Origin: Clostridiaceae bacterium AF10-41
GTDB lineage: Bacteria; Bacillota; Clostridia; Clostridiales; Clostridiaceae
Assembly (NCBI GenBank): GCA_027686065.1
Contig: JAQCTH010000089.1
Span: forward strand, 1-12,567
Length of the DNA stretch: 12,567 bases
Direction: 5' to 3'
Shown: positions 6,071 through 12,567 of the stretch, piece by piece
Numbering within the stretch: the first letter of the stretch is position 1
Layout: the number at the start of each line of letters is the position of its first letter
The notes under the pieces: generated by a model
Databases searched by the model: none
What the model saw: the letters and a program-made list of their open reading frames with translations, nothing else
Told to the model about the DNA's origin: nothing
Made by a program: the position numbers and the translations under genes

Positions 6071-7021
6071 ATGGAAAAACTTCTCATAGACAAAGTTAAT
6101 ATGACGATTGAGAATTATAGAGCTGCAAAAGAGGATTTAAGAAATGATGGCGATTTAATTAATCATTTTGCATCTTTAGTTTTTACTCATTATGAAAAAG
6201 AAATTCCGTTTGAAAAAGTGAAAGAAATTAGAAAATATATAAAATCTACTTCATCAAGAGTGTCACCCTTTAGGGGAGAAATGCTTTATATTTTATCTTT
6301 ATTAATAGCATTGGAAGAAACAGATGAGTACAAGCTAATAGAAGATATATATGAAATGATGGAAACACTAAAATTTAAAGGATTTAATGAATGTGATTAT
6401 TTAATATTAGCAGCTTTTGTTATAGCTAAATATGGATATAATAAAGATAAATATGAAATAGTTGATAAAATGAAGGACGTATATATTTTATTAAAAGAAA
6501 AATACTACAATATTACAGGAGAAGATGATTATTTAGTTTGTGCATTATGGGCATTAAATGATATTGATGTAAGTACAATTGATGAGTTTATAGAAAGTAT
6601 TTACACTCATATGGCAGAATTGAATATAAAATCAAAGAATGGGATTCAAGGTTTAACGAATGCTATAATGTTAAATGGATCTTCAGGTCATATGTACAAG
6701 ACTATAGAATTTATATTACAGCTAGAAAAAAGAGATATAAAGTTAGCACAACAATTTTTACCTTTACTTGGAATGCTGACTAATAATGATATAAGAAAAA
6801 GTTCTGATTTAATTGAAGATGTAGTAGATATGCTTTGTGAAGAAGAAAGTGAATATGAATACTATATGGATAAAGGATTTAGGAATATTATAGCAATGAC
6901 AATAATATCATTTTCAACAATATCAGAAAATAGAAATTATATAGATGAGCTATTAGCCTTAGGAGTATATTGTTTTATAAAATCTAAAAATAAAGGAATG
7001 TTTGCAGAAGCTCTGGCATAA
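6071..7021 (+). CDS. DUF4003-type family protein, function unknown
   Basis: Soluble, all-helical protein of 316 residues whose pattern matches the DUF4003 family of Firmicutes: a helical start, a segment around SRVSPFRGEMLYILSLLIALEE (62-83), EDDYLVCALWAL (151-162) and a run of similar helical units about 45-50 residues apart. The function of the family is not established as far as I know. No catalytic motif, signal peptide or membrane span is apparent, and the repeated short helices suggest a scaffold or binding role. Family assignment is from memory of sequence character, not from a search. AGGGAG (6058-6063) precedes the ATG by 7 bases. Only 12 bases separate its stop from dinB, so the two form an operon, which suggests but does not show a link with DNA damage tolerance. 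Confidence 0.8.
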   Translation: MEKLLIDKVNMTIENYRAAKEDLRNDGDLINHFASLVFTHYEKEIPFEKVKEIRKYIKSTSSRVSPFRGEMLYILSLLIALEETDEYKLIEDIYEMMETLKFKGFNECDYLILAAFVIAKYGYNKDKYEIVDKMKDVYILLKEKYYNITGEDDYLVCALWALNDIDVSTIDEFIESIYTHMAELNIKSKNGIQGLTNAIMLNGSSGHMYKTIEFILQLEKRDIKLAQQFLPLLGMLTNNDIRKSSDLIEDVVDMLCEEESEYEYYMDKGFRNIIAMTIISFSTISENRNYIDELLALGVYCFIKSKNKGMFAEALA

Positions 7022-7033
7022 AGAGGAGAAAAT

Positions 7034-8080
7034 ATGGAAAAGGTAATTTTACATGTAGATATGGATGCCTTTTTTGCATCAGTTGAACAACTTGATAATA
7101 AAAAACTTAGGGGTAAGCCAGTAATAGTTGGTGGAGTAAGTGAAAGAGGAGTTGTATCTACATGCTCATATGAAGCTAGAAAATATGGAGTGCATTCTGC
7201 AATGCCCATATTTATAGCACAAAAATTATGTCCCAATGGTATATATTTAAGAACAAGAATGTTTAGATATAAAGAGGTTTCAGGACAAATTTTTAATATT
7301 TTAAGAGATGTTACAGAGATTATAGAACCTCTTTCAATTGATGAAGCTTATTTAGACATAACTAATAGTGCTTTTAATAATGGAATGGAAGCTGCAAAAT
7401 ATATAAAAAATAGGGTATTTAAGGAGATTGGATTAACTATTTCTGTAGGTATATCATACAATAAATTTTTAGCCAAATTAGCTTCAGATTGGAATAAGCC
7501 AAATGGAATAAAAATTATAACAAAAGATATGATACCAGAAATACTTTTACCATTATCCATTTCAAAGATACATGGACTTGGAAAAAAATCAGTAGAAAAA
7601 TTAAATAATATAGGAATATTTCTAGTTAAGGATTTATATGAAATGCCTAAAAATTTTTATATAGAATACTTAGGAAAATATGGATTGGAAGTTTATGATA
7701 GAATAAGAGGAATTGATAATAGAGAGGTTAAAATTGAAAGAGATAGAAAGTCTTATGGTAGAGAACGAACTTTAAAGAGTGATACTAATGAAAAAGAAGA
7801 ATTATTAATTTATTTAGAAAGTTTTTCCGATGAAATAAGTAAAAGTCTTTTAAGAGATAATGTTGAAGGAAAAACAATTACAGTAAAATATAAAACAAGT
7901 GATTTTCAAAGTCATACTAGAAGTAAAACCTTAAATTATTATACTAATAATTTTAAGGATATATATAATACATGTAGGGAAATACTAGATAATGAAGAAA
8001 TAACTCAAGGAATTAGGCTAATAGGAATTTCTATATCATCTTTTAAGGAAAATACTATGGAACAATTAAAATTGTTTTAA
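7034..8080 (+). CDS. dinB: DNA polymerase IV (Y-family translesion polymerase)
   Basis: Low-fidelity Y-family polymerase that copies past lesions and stalled forks. At 348 residues it is of standard length. Palm motif HVDMDAFFASVEQ gives metal ligand Asp9 and the steric-gate aromatic Phe14. SIDEAYLD (101-108) supplies Asp103 and Glu104. SVGISYNKFLAKLASDWNKPNG (137-158) is the conserved finger/palm segment. A helix-hairpin-helix lies around KIHGLGKKSVEKLNNIG (178-194), and the little-finger domain follows. The last five residues, QLKLF (344-348), are a textbook beta-clamp binding motif, showing that the C-terminus is complete. GAGGAG lies just before the ATG, and the gene follows the DUF4003 gene by 12 bases. 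No SOS box is seen, so expression is probably not directly LexA-controlled, at least from the visible promoter. No clear terminator follows. Confidence 0.97.
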   Translation: MEKVILHVDMDAFFASVEQLDNKKLRGKPVIVGGVSERGVVSTCSYEARKYGVHSAMPIFIAQKLCPNGIYLRTRMFRYKEVSGQIFNILRDVTEIIEPLSIDEAYLDITNSAFNNGMEAAKYIKNRVFKEIGLTISVGISYNKFLAKLASDWNKPNGIKIITKDMIPEILLPLSISKIHGLGKKSVEKLNNIGIFLVKDLYEMPKNFYIEYLGKYGLEVYDRIRGIDNREVKIERDRKSYGRERTLKSDTNEKEELLIYLESFSDEISKSLLRDNVEGKTITVKYKTSDFQSHTRSKTLNYYTNNFKDIYNTCREILDNEEITQGIRLIGISISSFKENTMEQLKLF

Positions 8081-8188
8081 ATAAAGTATAAATTAATATA
8101 TTTATTTATAAACTAGCTTTATTTACTATAGGTTTTCATTTATAATAAATTTCTGAGAGAAACTTGAAATACAGGAGGATAATCTTAA

Positions 8189-8863
8189 ATGAATAAAAAA
8201 GATTTAGCAAGAATGATAGACCATACAATATTAAAAGCAGAAGCAACTGAAGTGGAGGTAGAAAAACTTTGTACTGAAGCTTTGGAATATAATTTTGCAT
8301 CAGTATGTGTAAATCCATCTATGGTTGAAAAAGCAGCAAAAATATTAAAAGGTAGTGAAGTAAAGGTTTGTACAGTAATAGGTTTTCCTTTAGGAGCAAC
8401 AACAACAGAAGTAAAGGCTTTTGAAACAGAAGATACAATCCAAAAAGGTGCAACAGAAGTTGATATGGTTATAAATGTTGGAAAACTTAAAGAGGGAAAT
8501 TTAGAATATGTAAAGAAAGATATAGAAGCTGTAGTTAATGTAGCAAAAGGAAAAGCTTTAACTAAAGTTATAATAGAAACTTGCCTATTAACTGATGAAG
8601 AAAAGGTAACAGCTTGCAAGTTATCAAAAGAAGCAGGAGCAGATTTTGTTAAGACCTCTACAGGATTCAGTACTGGAGGAGCTACAGCAAGGGATATAAA
8701 GTTAATGAGAGAAACAGTAGGACCTAATCTTGGAGTTAAAGCTTCAGGTGGAGTAAGGACTAATGCAGATGCTTTAGTTATGATTGAAAATGGTGCAACA
8801 AGAATAGGTGCTTCAGCATCAATATCAATATGCGAAGGAACTGAATCTAATTCTAGCTATTAA
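8189..8863 (+). CDS. deoC: Deoxyribose-phosphate aldolase
   Basis: Class-I aldolase splitting 2-deoxy-D-ribose 5-phosphate into acetaldehyde and glyceraldehyde 3-phosphate in deoxynucleoside catabolism; cytoplasmic TIM barrel. The 224-residue length suits the short bacterial form. Motifs: DHTILK (11-16), VCVNP (39-43), GFPLGA (65-70), EVDMVIN with Asp92, FVKTSTGF with Schiff-base Lys155, and VKASGGVRT with Lys184 (equivalents of Asp102, Lys167 and Lys201 of the E. coli enzyme). GASASISIC (207-215) forms the phosphate-binding end. AGGAGGA (8173-8179) precedes the ATG by 9 bases. It stands apart from other deo genes here. TATAAT at 8141-8146 with TTTATT 17 bases upstream is a possible weak promoter in the 108-base gap after dinB. 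No strong terminator follows it, so some read-through into the 38-residue gene is possible. Confidence 0.97.
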   Translation: MNKKDLARMIDHTILKAEATEVEVEKLCTEALEYNFASVCVNPSMVEKAAKILKGSEVKVCTVIGFPLGATTTEVKAFETEDTIQKGATEVDMVINVGKLKEGNLEYVKKDIEAVVNVAKGKALTKVIIETCLLTDEEKVTACKLSKEAGADFVKTSTGFSTGGATARDIKLMRETVGPNLGVKASGGVRTNADALVMIENGATRIGASASISICEGTESNSSY

Positions 8864-8997
8864 TATTTAAAGATAGTAAATTCATTGGGAAATAAAGTTT
8901 TTCATTAATTATTAATCCATATATTGAACATTTTTTATAACATTAAAATAAGTATATAGACAGATAATAATAGTGTAAGTTATAGGAGGTGTTTGAT

Positions 8998-9114
8998 ATG
9001 ACTAATGGATGTGGTTGTGATAAAAGTAAAAAATCAAATGAAAAAAAGCATATTGATGAAAATGGAAGTCATGGAGCAAAAAAGACAGCTACAAATAATC
9101 AATGGGGTAAATAG
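8998..9114 (+). CDS. 38-residue Cys-Gly-Cys miniprotein, unknown
   Basis: A short gene with sequence MTNGCGCDKSKKSNEKK continuing to a C-terminal NNQWGK. It is preceded by an ideal TAGGAGGTG (8983-8991) 6 bases before the ATG and closed by a TAG six bases before a perfect 17-bp terminator (9120-9161). That RBS-ORF-terminator arrangement is strong evidence for a real gene. The product is very hydrophilic, lysine-rich (8 Lys, 4 acidic residues), with no membrane segment or signal peptide. Cys5, Cys7, His18 and His25 could bind a metal. The composition also recalls small hydrophilic spore proteins. I do not recognise a family, and the function is unknown. It follows deoC by 134 bases; a TTGAAC at 8924-8929 may be a -35 but no well-spaced -10 was found. 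Confidence 0.7.
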   Translation: MTNGCGCDKSKKSNEKKHIDENGSHGAKKTATNNQWGK

Positions 9115-9119
9115 CAATT

Positions 9120-9161
9120 AAAAAAGTCTGTAATAAGCAAATGTTTATTACAGACTTTTTT
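9120..9161 (+). terminator. Rho-independent terminator of the 38-residue gene
   Basis: Perfect 17-bp stem (9120-9136 with 9145-9161), 8-base loop GCAAATGT, and a run of six T at the 3' end. The stem core AGTCTGTAATAA is flanked by A and T runs, so it could also work on the minus strand. Confidence 0.9.
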
Positions 9162-9335
9162 CATTACTAGATTATAAATTGTATTTTAATTTTAAATAAA
9201 AATTTGTTTTAATATACTTATAAAATATTTTGAAATTATATTTTATAAAATTCAGTAAAGATATTGAATTTCTAGAAAAGTAAACAGAATAATACTTAAG
9301 ACTTCAAATATGTATAAATATTTAAAAGAAATATA

Positions 9336-9376
9336 TTTACAAACATTACATTATACTGTAATATATACTATATAAT
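9336..9376 (+). promoter_or_regulatory. Promoter region of the 540-residue membrane protein gene
   Basis: Two readings are possible: TTTACA (9336-9341), 17 bases, TAATAT (9359-9364); or TTACAT (9346-9351), 19 bases, perfect TATAAT (9371-9376). Both overlap the palindrome at 9345-9362. Confidence 0.45.
9345..9362. promoter_or_regulatory. Palindrome ATTACA-N6-TGTAAT, candidate operator
   Basis: Perfect 6-bp inverted half-sites ATTACA and TGTAAT separated by TTATAC, placed inside the promoter of the 540-residue protein gene. The half-sites resemble those of BlaI/MecI-type repressors (TACA/TGTA), but the 6-base gap is wider than theirs. It is a candidate site for a dimeric regulator. Confidence 0.35.
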
Positions 9377-9402
9377 AAAGTAAAAAATATCGGGGGATTA
9401 AA

Positions 9403-11025
9403 ATGGATAATATAAGGAACTTTACACCAAAAGAAGGATCATTTTTTAAATACGTAACTTGGCTATTAATAACTTATTTAATAGTAGCAGTATTTTTATT
9501 TTTTAATGGTAAGTTAGTATTAGATCTTACTTTAAACTCATTTTATATTGTTGCGACATTTGTTTTAGTAACATTAATTTATTCTACTTTTACATTTAGT
9601 AAAAAATATATGAATATCGCATTAATAGTAGCAGGAATATATATTATTTTAATAGTCATATTTAGCCCTATAGTTAGTTATAAGGCTCATAGAAAATTAA
9701 TTGGTGATGTAAAAAGTATTGAATTTACTAATGAAATAGATCATATAGATTTAAAACAATTACCAACAATAGATAAGGATTTGGCATATAAATTGGCGGA
9801 TAAGAAGTTAGGTGAAATTCCTAGTTTAGGTAGCCAAGTAGAAATTGGAGATCTAACATTACAAAGTATCTCAGGACAACTTTACTATGTCGCTCCCTTA
9901 GAGCATTCATCATTATTTAAATGGTTTACGAATAAAGAAGGAACTACAGGCTATATAAAAATAAGTGCAACAAACCAAAGTGATATTCAATTGGTAACTG
10001 AAGTAAATGGAAAAGATATTAAAATAAAATATTTAAATTCAGCGTATCTTTTTAGTGATTTGCGAAGAGCGGCTTATTTAAGAGATATGAAAGCAGGTCA
10101 TACTGATTTTACATTTGAGTTAGATGATGAAGGGAATCCGTACTGGATAATCACAAGATATGATAATGCTATTGGATTATCTGAATCAAAAGCAATAGGA
10201 GTATTGGTATTAGATGCTCAAAATGGAGACTCTAATATTTATTCAATAGAAGATGCACCAAAATGGATAGATAGAATTCAGCCAGATAGATATGTAGAAA
10301 ACTATATAAATAAATGGGGAGAACTTATACATGGAATATTTAACTTTAGTGATAAGGATAAATTAAAGGCTACTGAAGGAATGAATTTAATATTTAATAA
10401 TGATGAATGTTATTATTATACAGGAATAACATCAGTAGGGAATGATGAAGGATTAGTAGGATTTATGCTAACTAATACTAGAACTGGTGAAGCAAATATG
10501 TATAAAACTTCAGGAGCAACAGAAATGGCAAGTATGAAGTCAGCGGAAGGAAAAGTTCAACAATATGGATATACAGCTACTTTTCCATATTTAATAAATA
10601 TACAAAATGAACCAACTTATTTTATGACTTTAAAAGACTCTAATGGATTGGTTAAGCAATATGCTATGGTAAATGTTGAGAACTATAATATAGTAGGAGT
10701 ATCAGATTCATTGCAAGGAACTCTTAATAAATATTTAGAAGGATTAACTGATACTAATATTTCACTTGAAGGAAGTAATAATGAAGAAACCTTAGAAGGA
10801 GAAATTGAAAGAATTGGAGTGGTAGTTAAGGATGGAACTAGTATTTATGATATAAAGATTAAGGGAAATAACAATATATTTTCAGTTTCTACAGAAACAT
10901 CAAGAGAAGTTGCACTAAGTTCTATTGGAGATAATATATCAGTTAGATTTATAAAATTTGGAGATGGAAAATTCATATTAACAAATTCATTTGAAAATAT
11001 CACTTTAAATAATAATGGTAATTAA
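9403..11025 (+). CDS. Three-span membrane protein with large extracytoplasmic PepSY-like repeats
   Basis: 540 residues of unknown function. Three hydrophobic segments (about 18-36, 43-65 and 71-91) are followed by some 450 hydrophilic residues. The SKK loop between spans 2 and 3 predicts a cytoplasmic N-terminus and an outside C-terminal part. That part shows a beta pattern four times: aromatic pair, hydrophobic strand, Gly turn, V/M-L-D/N strand, x-x-G, strand (about 159-198, 246-280, 337-368, 405-433). The clearest are YWIITRYDNAIGL leading to LVLDAQNGDSNIY, and YYYTGITSVGNDEGLVGF leading to TNTRTGEANMYKTSG. This resembles PepSY-type hairpins; the reading is inference. Residues 464-532 look like a separate small beta barrel. 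One Cys (336). The highly regular central part suggests a conserved Firmicute family. RBS GGGGGA, ATG start. Monocistronic: own promoter, terminator at 11041-11071. Confidence 0.85.
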   Translation: MDNIRNFTPKEGSFFKYVTWLLITYLIVAVFLFFNGKLVLDLTLNSFYIVATFVLVTLIYSTFTFSKKYMNIALIVAGIYIILIVIFSPIVSYKAHRKLIGDVKSIEFTNEIDHIDLKQLPTIDKDLAYKLADKKLGEIPSLGSQVEIGDLTLQSISGQLYYVAPLEHSSLFKWFTNKEGTTGYIKISATNQSDIQLVTEVNGKDIKIKYLNSAYLFSDLRRAAYLRDMKAGHTDFTFELDDEGNPYWIITRYDNAIGLSESKAIGVLVLDAQNGDSNIYSIEDAPKWIDRIQPDRYVENYINKWGELIHGIFNFSDKDKLKATEGMNLIFNNDECYYYTGITSVGNDEGLVGFMLTNTRTGEANMYKTSGATEMASMKSAEGKVQQYGYTATFPYLINIQNEPTYFMTLKDSNGLVKQYAMVNVENYNIVGVSDSLQGTLNKYLEGLTDTNISLEGSNNEETLEGEIERIGVVVKDGTSIYDIKIKGNNNIFSVSTETSREVALSSIGDNISVRFIKFGDGKFILTNSFENITLNNNGN

Positions 11026-11040
11026 TATAAATAAGGAAGA

Positions 11041-11071
11041 GCATGAATCGATTAAGATTCATGCCTTTTTT
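11041..11071 (+). terminator. Rho-independent terminator after the membrane protein gene
   Basis: Perfect 9-bp stem GCATGAATC/GATTCATGC (11041-11049 and 11056-11064), 6-base loop, then CTTTTTT. Confidence 0.88.
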
Positions 11072-11117
11072 GTTTATTAATTTGATATTCCATTAATAAA
11101 ATTAGTAATATAATTTT

Positions 11118-11134
11118 ATTTTATCACATAAAAT
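11118..11134. promoter_or_regulatory. Palindrome ATTTTAT-CAC-ATAAAAT before the cobW pair
   Basis: Perfect 7-bp inverted arms with a CAC centre, 42 bases before the first CobW start and just downstream of a weak promoter-like pair TTGATA (11082-11087), 18 bases, TAATAT (11106-11111). It could be an operator for a metal-sensing repressor of the Fur/Zur type, but it does not match the Bacillus Zur box, and A/T-only arms are expected by chance at some rate. Confidence 0.3.
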
Positions 11135-11176
11135 GTTTAGAACATTATATAAGTAAGTTTTATATAGAGGTGTGAA

Positions 11177-12133
11177 ATGAAGATAAAAATAGATATTTAT
11201 TCAGGTTTTTTAGGAGCTGGTAAGACTTTTCTTATGAAAAAACTTATTACAGAAGGAGCATATGAAAATAATATAGCAATTATAGAAAATGAGTTTGGAG
11301 AAGTTAGCATCGATGCAGCAATTTTAAGAGAGTCTAATATAGAGGTAAAAGAAATAAATTCAGGATGTATTTGTTGTCAAGTTACAGGAGATTTTAAATC
11401 TGCAATTTTAGAAGTTATTAAACAATATAATCCAGAAAGAATAATTGTTGAACCTTCAGGAGTGGCAAAATTAACGGATATAGTTAAAGTTTTTAATGAT
11501 AAAAAAGTAAATGAAAAGATAGTTATAGATAATATAATAACAGTAATAGATCCAGAAAAATTTAATAGTTATATTGAAAACTTTAAAGAATTTTATGAAA
11601 ATCAAATAATAAATGCAAATAAAATAGTATTAAGCAGAACACAAAAGTTAAATTCTGAAGATCTTGGAGATATCATTTCCAAAATCAAAAGGTTAAATAA
11701 AAAAGCAGTTTTAATAACTGATGAATGGAGTAAGGTGGAAGGGAGATTTATACTAGAAAATAATAGATTAGATAATAGTAGGTATGAAACTATAAATATA
11801 AAAGGAAACAGGCTGAATAAAGCTAAACTAAGCAAAAGGGTTGAGGAGCATAAAAAGGCAGATGAAATTTTTGAAACTTTTGCTATTTATCCAAAAACTA
11901 AAATATCAAAATTAGAGTTAATATCCAAATTTAAGTTTATATCATCGTCAAAGACTTATGGTGATATATTAAGAGCCAAAGGCATAGTAACGCTATTAGA
12001 TGGTAGCAATGGACAATTTGATTTTGTAAAAGATGAATTTCAAATTAGAGAAATAAAAAGTGAATCTAAGAGTGTAATTTCTTTTATAGGAATTAAATTA
12101 AATAAAGACCAATTAAAAAGTCTTTTTAAATAA
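11177..12133 (+). CDS. CobW/COG0523-family GTPase (metal chaperone type)
   Basis: G3E GTPase of 318 residues from the family used for metal insertion or metal homeostasis (cobalt, zinc and others). Visible: Walker A GFLGAGKT (10-17); ENEFGEVSID (37-46, switch I); the metal-binding GCICC (63-67); EPSG (92-95, Walker B/ExxG); and VIDPEKF (123-129). The usual NKxD guanine-specificity motif is replaced by SRTQ (153-156), so nucleotide specificity may be relaxed or altered. The C-terminal CobW_C-like domain spans about 230-316. The metal cannot be deduced. GAGGTG (11167-11172) precedes the ATG. The stop is followed after 10 bases by a GTG start of a second, related gene, so the two form an operon. 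A palindrome at 11118-11134 is a candidate operator. There is no cobalamin gene in the window, so the label 'cobalamin biosynthesis' would not be justified. Confidence 0.92.
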   Translation: MKIKIDIYSGFLGAGKTFLMKKLITEGAYENNIAIIENEFGEVSIDAAILRESNIEVKEINSGCICCQVTGDFKSAILEVIKQYNPERIIVEPSGVAKLTDIVKVFNDKKVNEKIVIDNIITVIDPEKFNSYIENFKEFYENQIINANKIVLSRTQKLNSEDLGDIISKIKRLNKKAVLITDEWSKVEGRFILENNRLDNSRYETINIKGNRLNKAKLSKRVEEHKKADEIFETFAIYPKTKISKLELISKFKFISSSKTYGDILRAKGIVTLLDGSNGQFDFVKDEFQIREIKSESKSVISFIGIKLNKDQLKSLFK

Positions 12134-12143
12134 GGAATAAAAA

Positions 12144-12567
12144 GTGAAGAGTAAATTAGAAATAGTAAGTGGGTTCCTTGGCTCTGGGAAAACATCCTTT
12201 ATAAATTCCTATTTAACCACAGAAGTATGTAGTGATGAAAAGATATTAGTAGTCCTTTTAGAAAAAGGGACTACTAATATAGAAAGAAATTCAAATTATG
12301 TTAAAGTTGTATATTTAGAAGAAATTAATAATGTAAAAGAACTTTTATTAAAGGAAATACAAGATGAGAAATATAATAAAATAATAATTGAATTTAATGG
12401 AACATCTAATTTAAATATAGTAACTGATTTAATCAGGGATAAAAAAATAAAAGAAAGAATAAGTTTTTATGGTAATTATTATGTTGGAGACTGCAAAAAT
12501 TTAGATGTATATATAAAGAATATAGGAGAGCTTATAATTCCATTTATTCAATCAAGTAAGCTTATAA
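12144..12567 (+). CDS. Second CobW-like GTPase, CxCC missing, cut by window edge
   Basis: Open to the end of the window: 141 codons are visible. It starts at GTG 12144-12146, with AAGGAA overlapping the stop of the previous gene and 7 bases of spacing, so it is co-transcribed and probably co-translated with it. The N-terminus matches its neighbour (KLEIVSGFLGSGKTSFINSY, Walker A at 10-17), and a degenerate ExxG appears as IIIEFNGTS (81-88). The switch-I ENEFG element is replaced by LLEKGTTN, and the segment that would carry GCICC is deleted: after VKVVYLEE (53-60) the chain goes straight to INNVKELL. It is thus a diverged paralogue without the family's hallmark metal motif, possibly a regulatory or heterodimer partner of the first protein. 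The C-terminus is outside the window. It is not a broken gene in the visible part: frame and RBS are intact. Confidence 0.85.
   Translation, partial: MKSKLEIVSGFLGSGKTSFINSYLTTEVCSDEKILVVLLEKGTTNIERNSNYVKVVYLEEINNVKELLLKEIQDEKYNKIIIEFNGTSNLNIVTDLIRDKKIKERISFYGNYYVGDCKNLDVYIKNIGELIIPFIQSSKLI

Larger units (their letters stand above)
9162..9402. other. AT-rich intergenic region before the membrane protein gene
   Basis: No gene on either strand. The first half is featureless AT-rich sequence. The last 70 bases hold the promoter elements and the palindrome listed separately, and an unusual C-GGGGGA Shine-Dalgarno (9392-9397) 5 bases before the ATG at 9403. Confidence 0.6.

Noticed and set aside
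6937..7236. 99-residue minus-strand open frame over the DUF4003-dinB junction
   Set aside because: Crosses two genuine plus-strand genes and covers the conserved DinB N-terminus; no RBS.
7348..7560. 70-residue minus-strand open frame
   Set aside because: Inside dinB, antisense; hydrophobic composition comes from complementing the A-rich coding strand.
8136..8318. 60-residue Leu/Tyr-rich minus-strand frame
   Set aside because: Overlaps the start of deoC antisense; looks like a membrane peptide only because of AT-rich complement.
8185..8619. 144-residue minus-strand open frame rich in Ser/Thr/Phe
   Set aside because: Antisense shadow of deoC, which has all catalytic motifs on the plus strand.
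11602..11835. 77-residue minus-strand frame
   Set aside because: Antisense to the first CobW gene with no RBS.
12144..12567. Second CobW reading frame as a pseudogene
   Set aside because: Frame is open, start and RBS are good, Walker A is intact; the CxCC loss is an in-frame deletion, so it looks like a working diverged paralogue.
1..12567. CRISPR array, tRNA/rRNA, riboswitch, insertion sequence or phage genes
   Set aside because: No regularly spaced repeats, no tRNA-like cloverleaf, no recognisable riboswitch leader and no transposase or integrase frame were seen on either strand.

Overview
The window is strongly AT-rich, with A/T-ending codons, near-perfect AGGAGG-type ribosome binding sites and sporulation-type genes. 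This points to a low-GC, spore-forming Firmicute, most probably Clostridium sensu stricto. That assignment is inference from composition and gene content; no marker gene fixes the species. There are no RNA genes, CRISPR arrays, transposases or phage genes. It reads as ordinary chromosome carrying several lineage-specific or uncharacterised proteins.

Layout, left to right. (1) 142-2438 (+): a class-I cysteine desulfurase translationally coupled (ATGA overlap) to thiI, a compact tRNA 4-thiouridine module, closed by a very strong terminator at 2451-2497. (2) 2566-3610 (-): a small basic unknown protein with its own extended -10 promoter, then a diiron ferritin-like protein. (3) 3806-4081 (+): a HesB/IscA-like protein divergent from the ferritin-like gene, so this part has an iron/Fe-S flavour. 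(4) 4256-5871: a divergent pair made of a cysteine-free helical protein (-) and a very cysteine-rich protein (+, 25 Cys in 253 residues) that looks like a spore coat or exosporium component and has a SigK-like promoter. (5) 6071-8080 (+): a DUF4003-type protein and DNA polymerase IV (dinB) in a two-gene operon. (6) 8189-8863 (+): deoC, deoxyribose-phosphate aldolase. (7) 8998-9114 (+): an undescribed 38-residue Cys-Gly-Cys miniprotein with its own RBS and perfect terminator. (8) 9403-11025 (+): a 540-residue protein with three membrane segments and a large extracytoplasmic part containing four PepSY-like beta repeats. (9) 11177-12567 (+): two tandem CobW/COG0523 GTPases. The second runs off the window and has lost the CxCC metal motif.

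How the genes relate. The desulfurase supplies persulfide sulfur to ThiI. The HesB-like and ferritin-like genes may take part in Fe-S or iron handling, possibly in the spore for the ferritin-like one. The Cys-rich protein is a plausible disulfide-cross-linked spore surface protein. The CobW pair is probably a metal-homeostasis operon continuing to the right. The least explained loci, and the best leads, are the Cys-rich/Cys-free divergent pair, the 38-residue miniprotein, the PepSY-like membrane protein and the degenerate second CobW.
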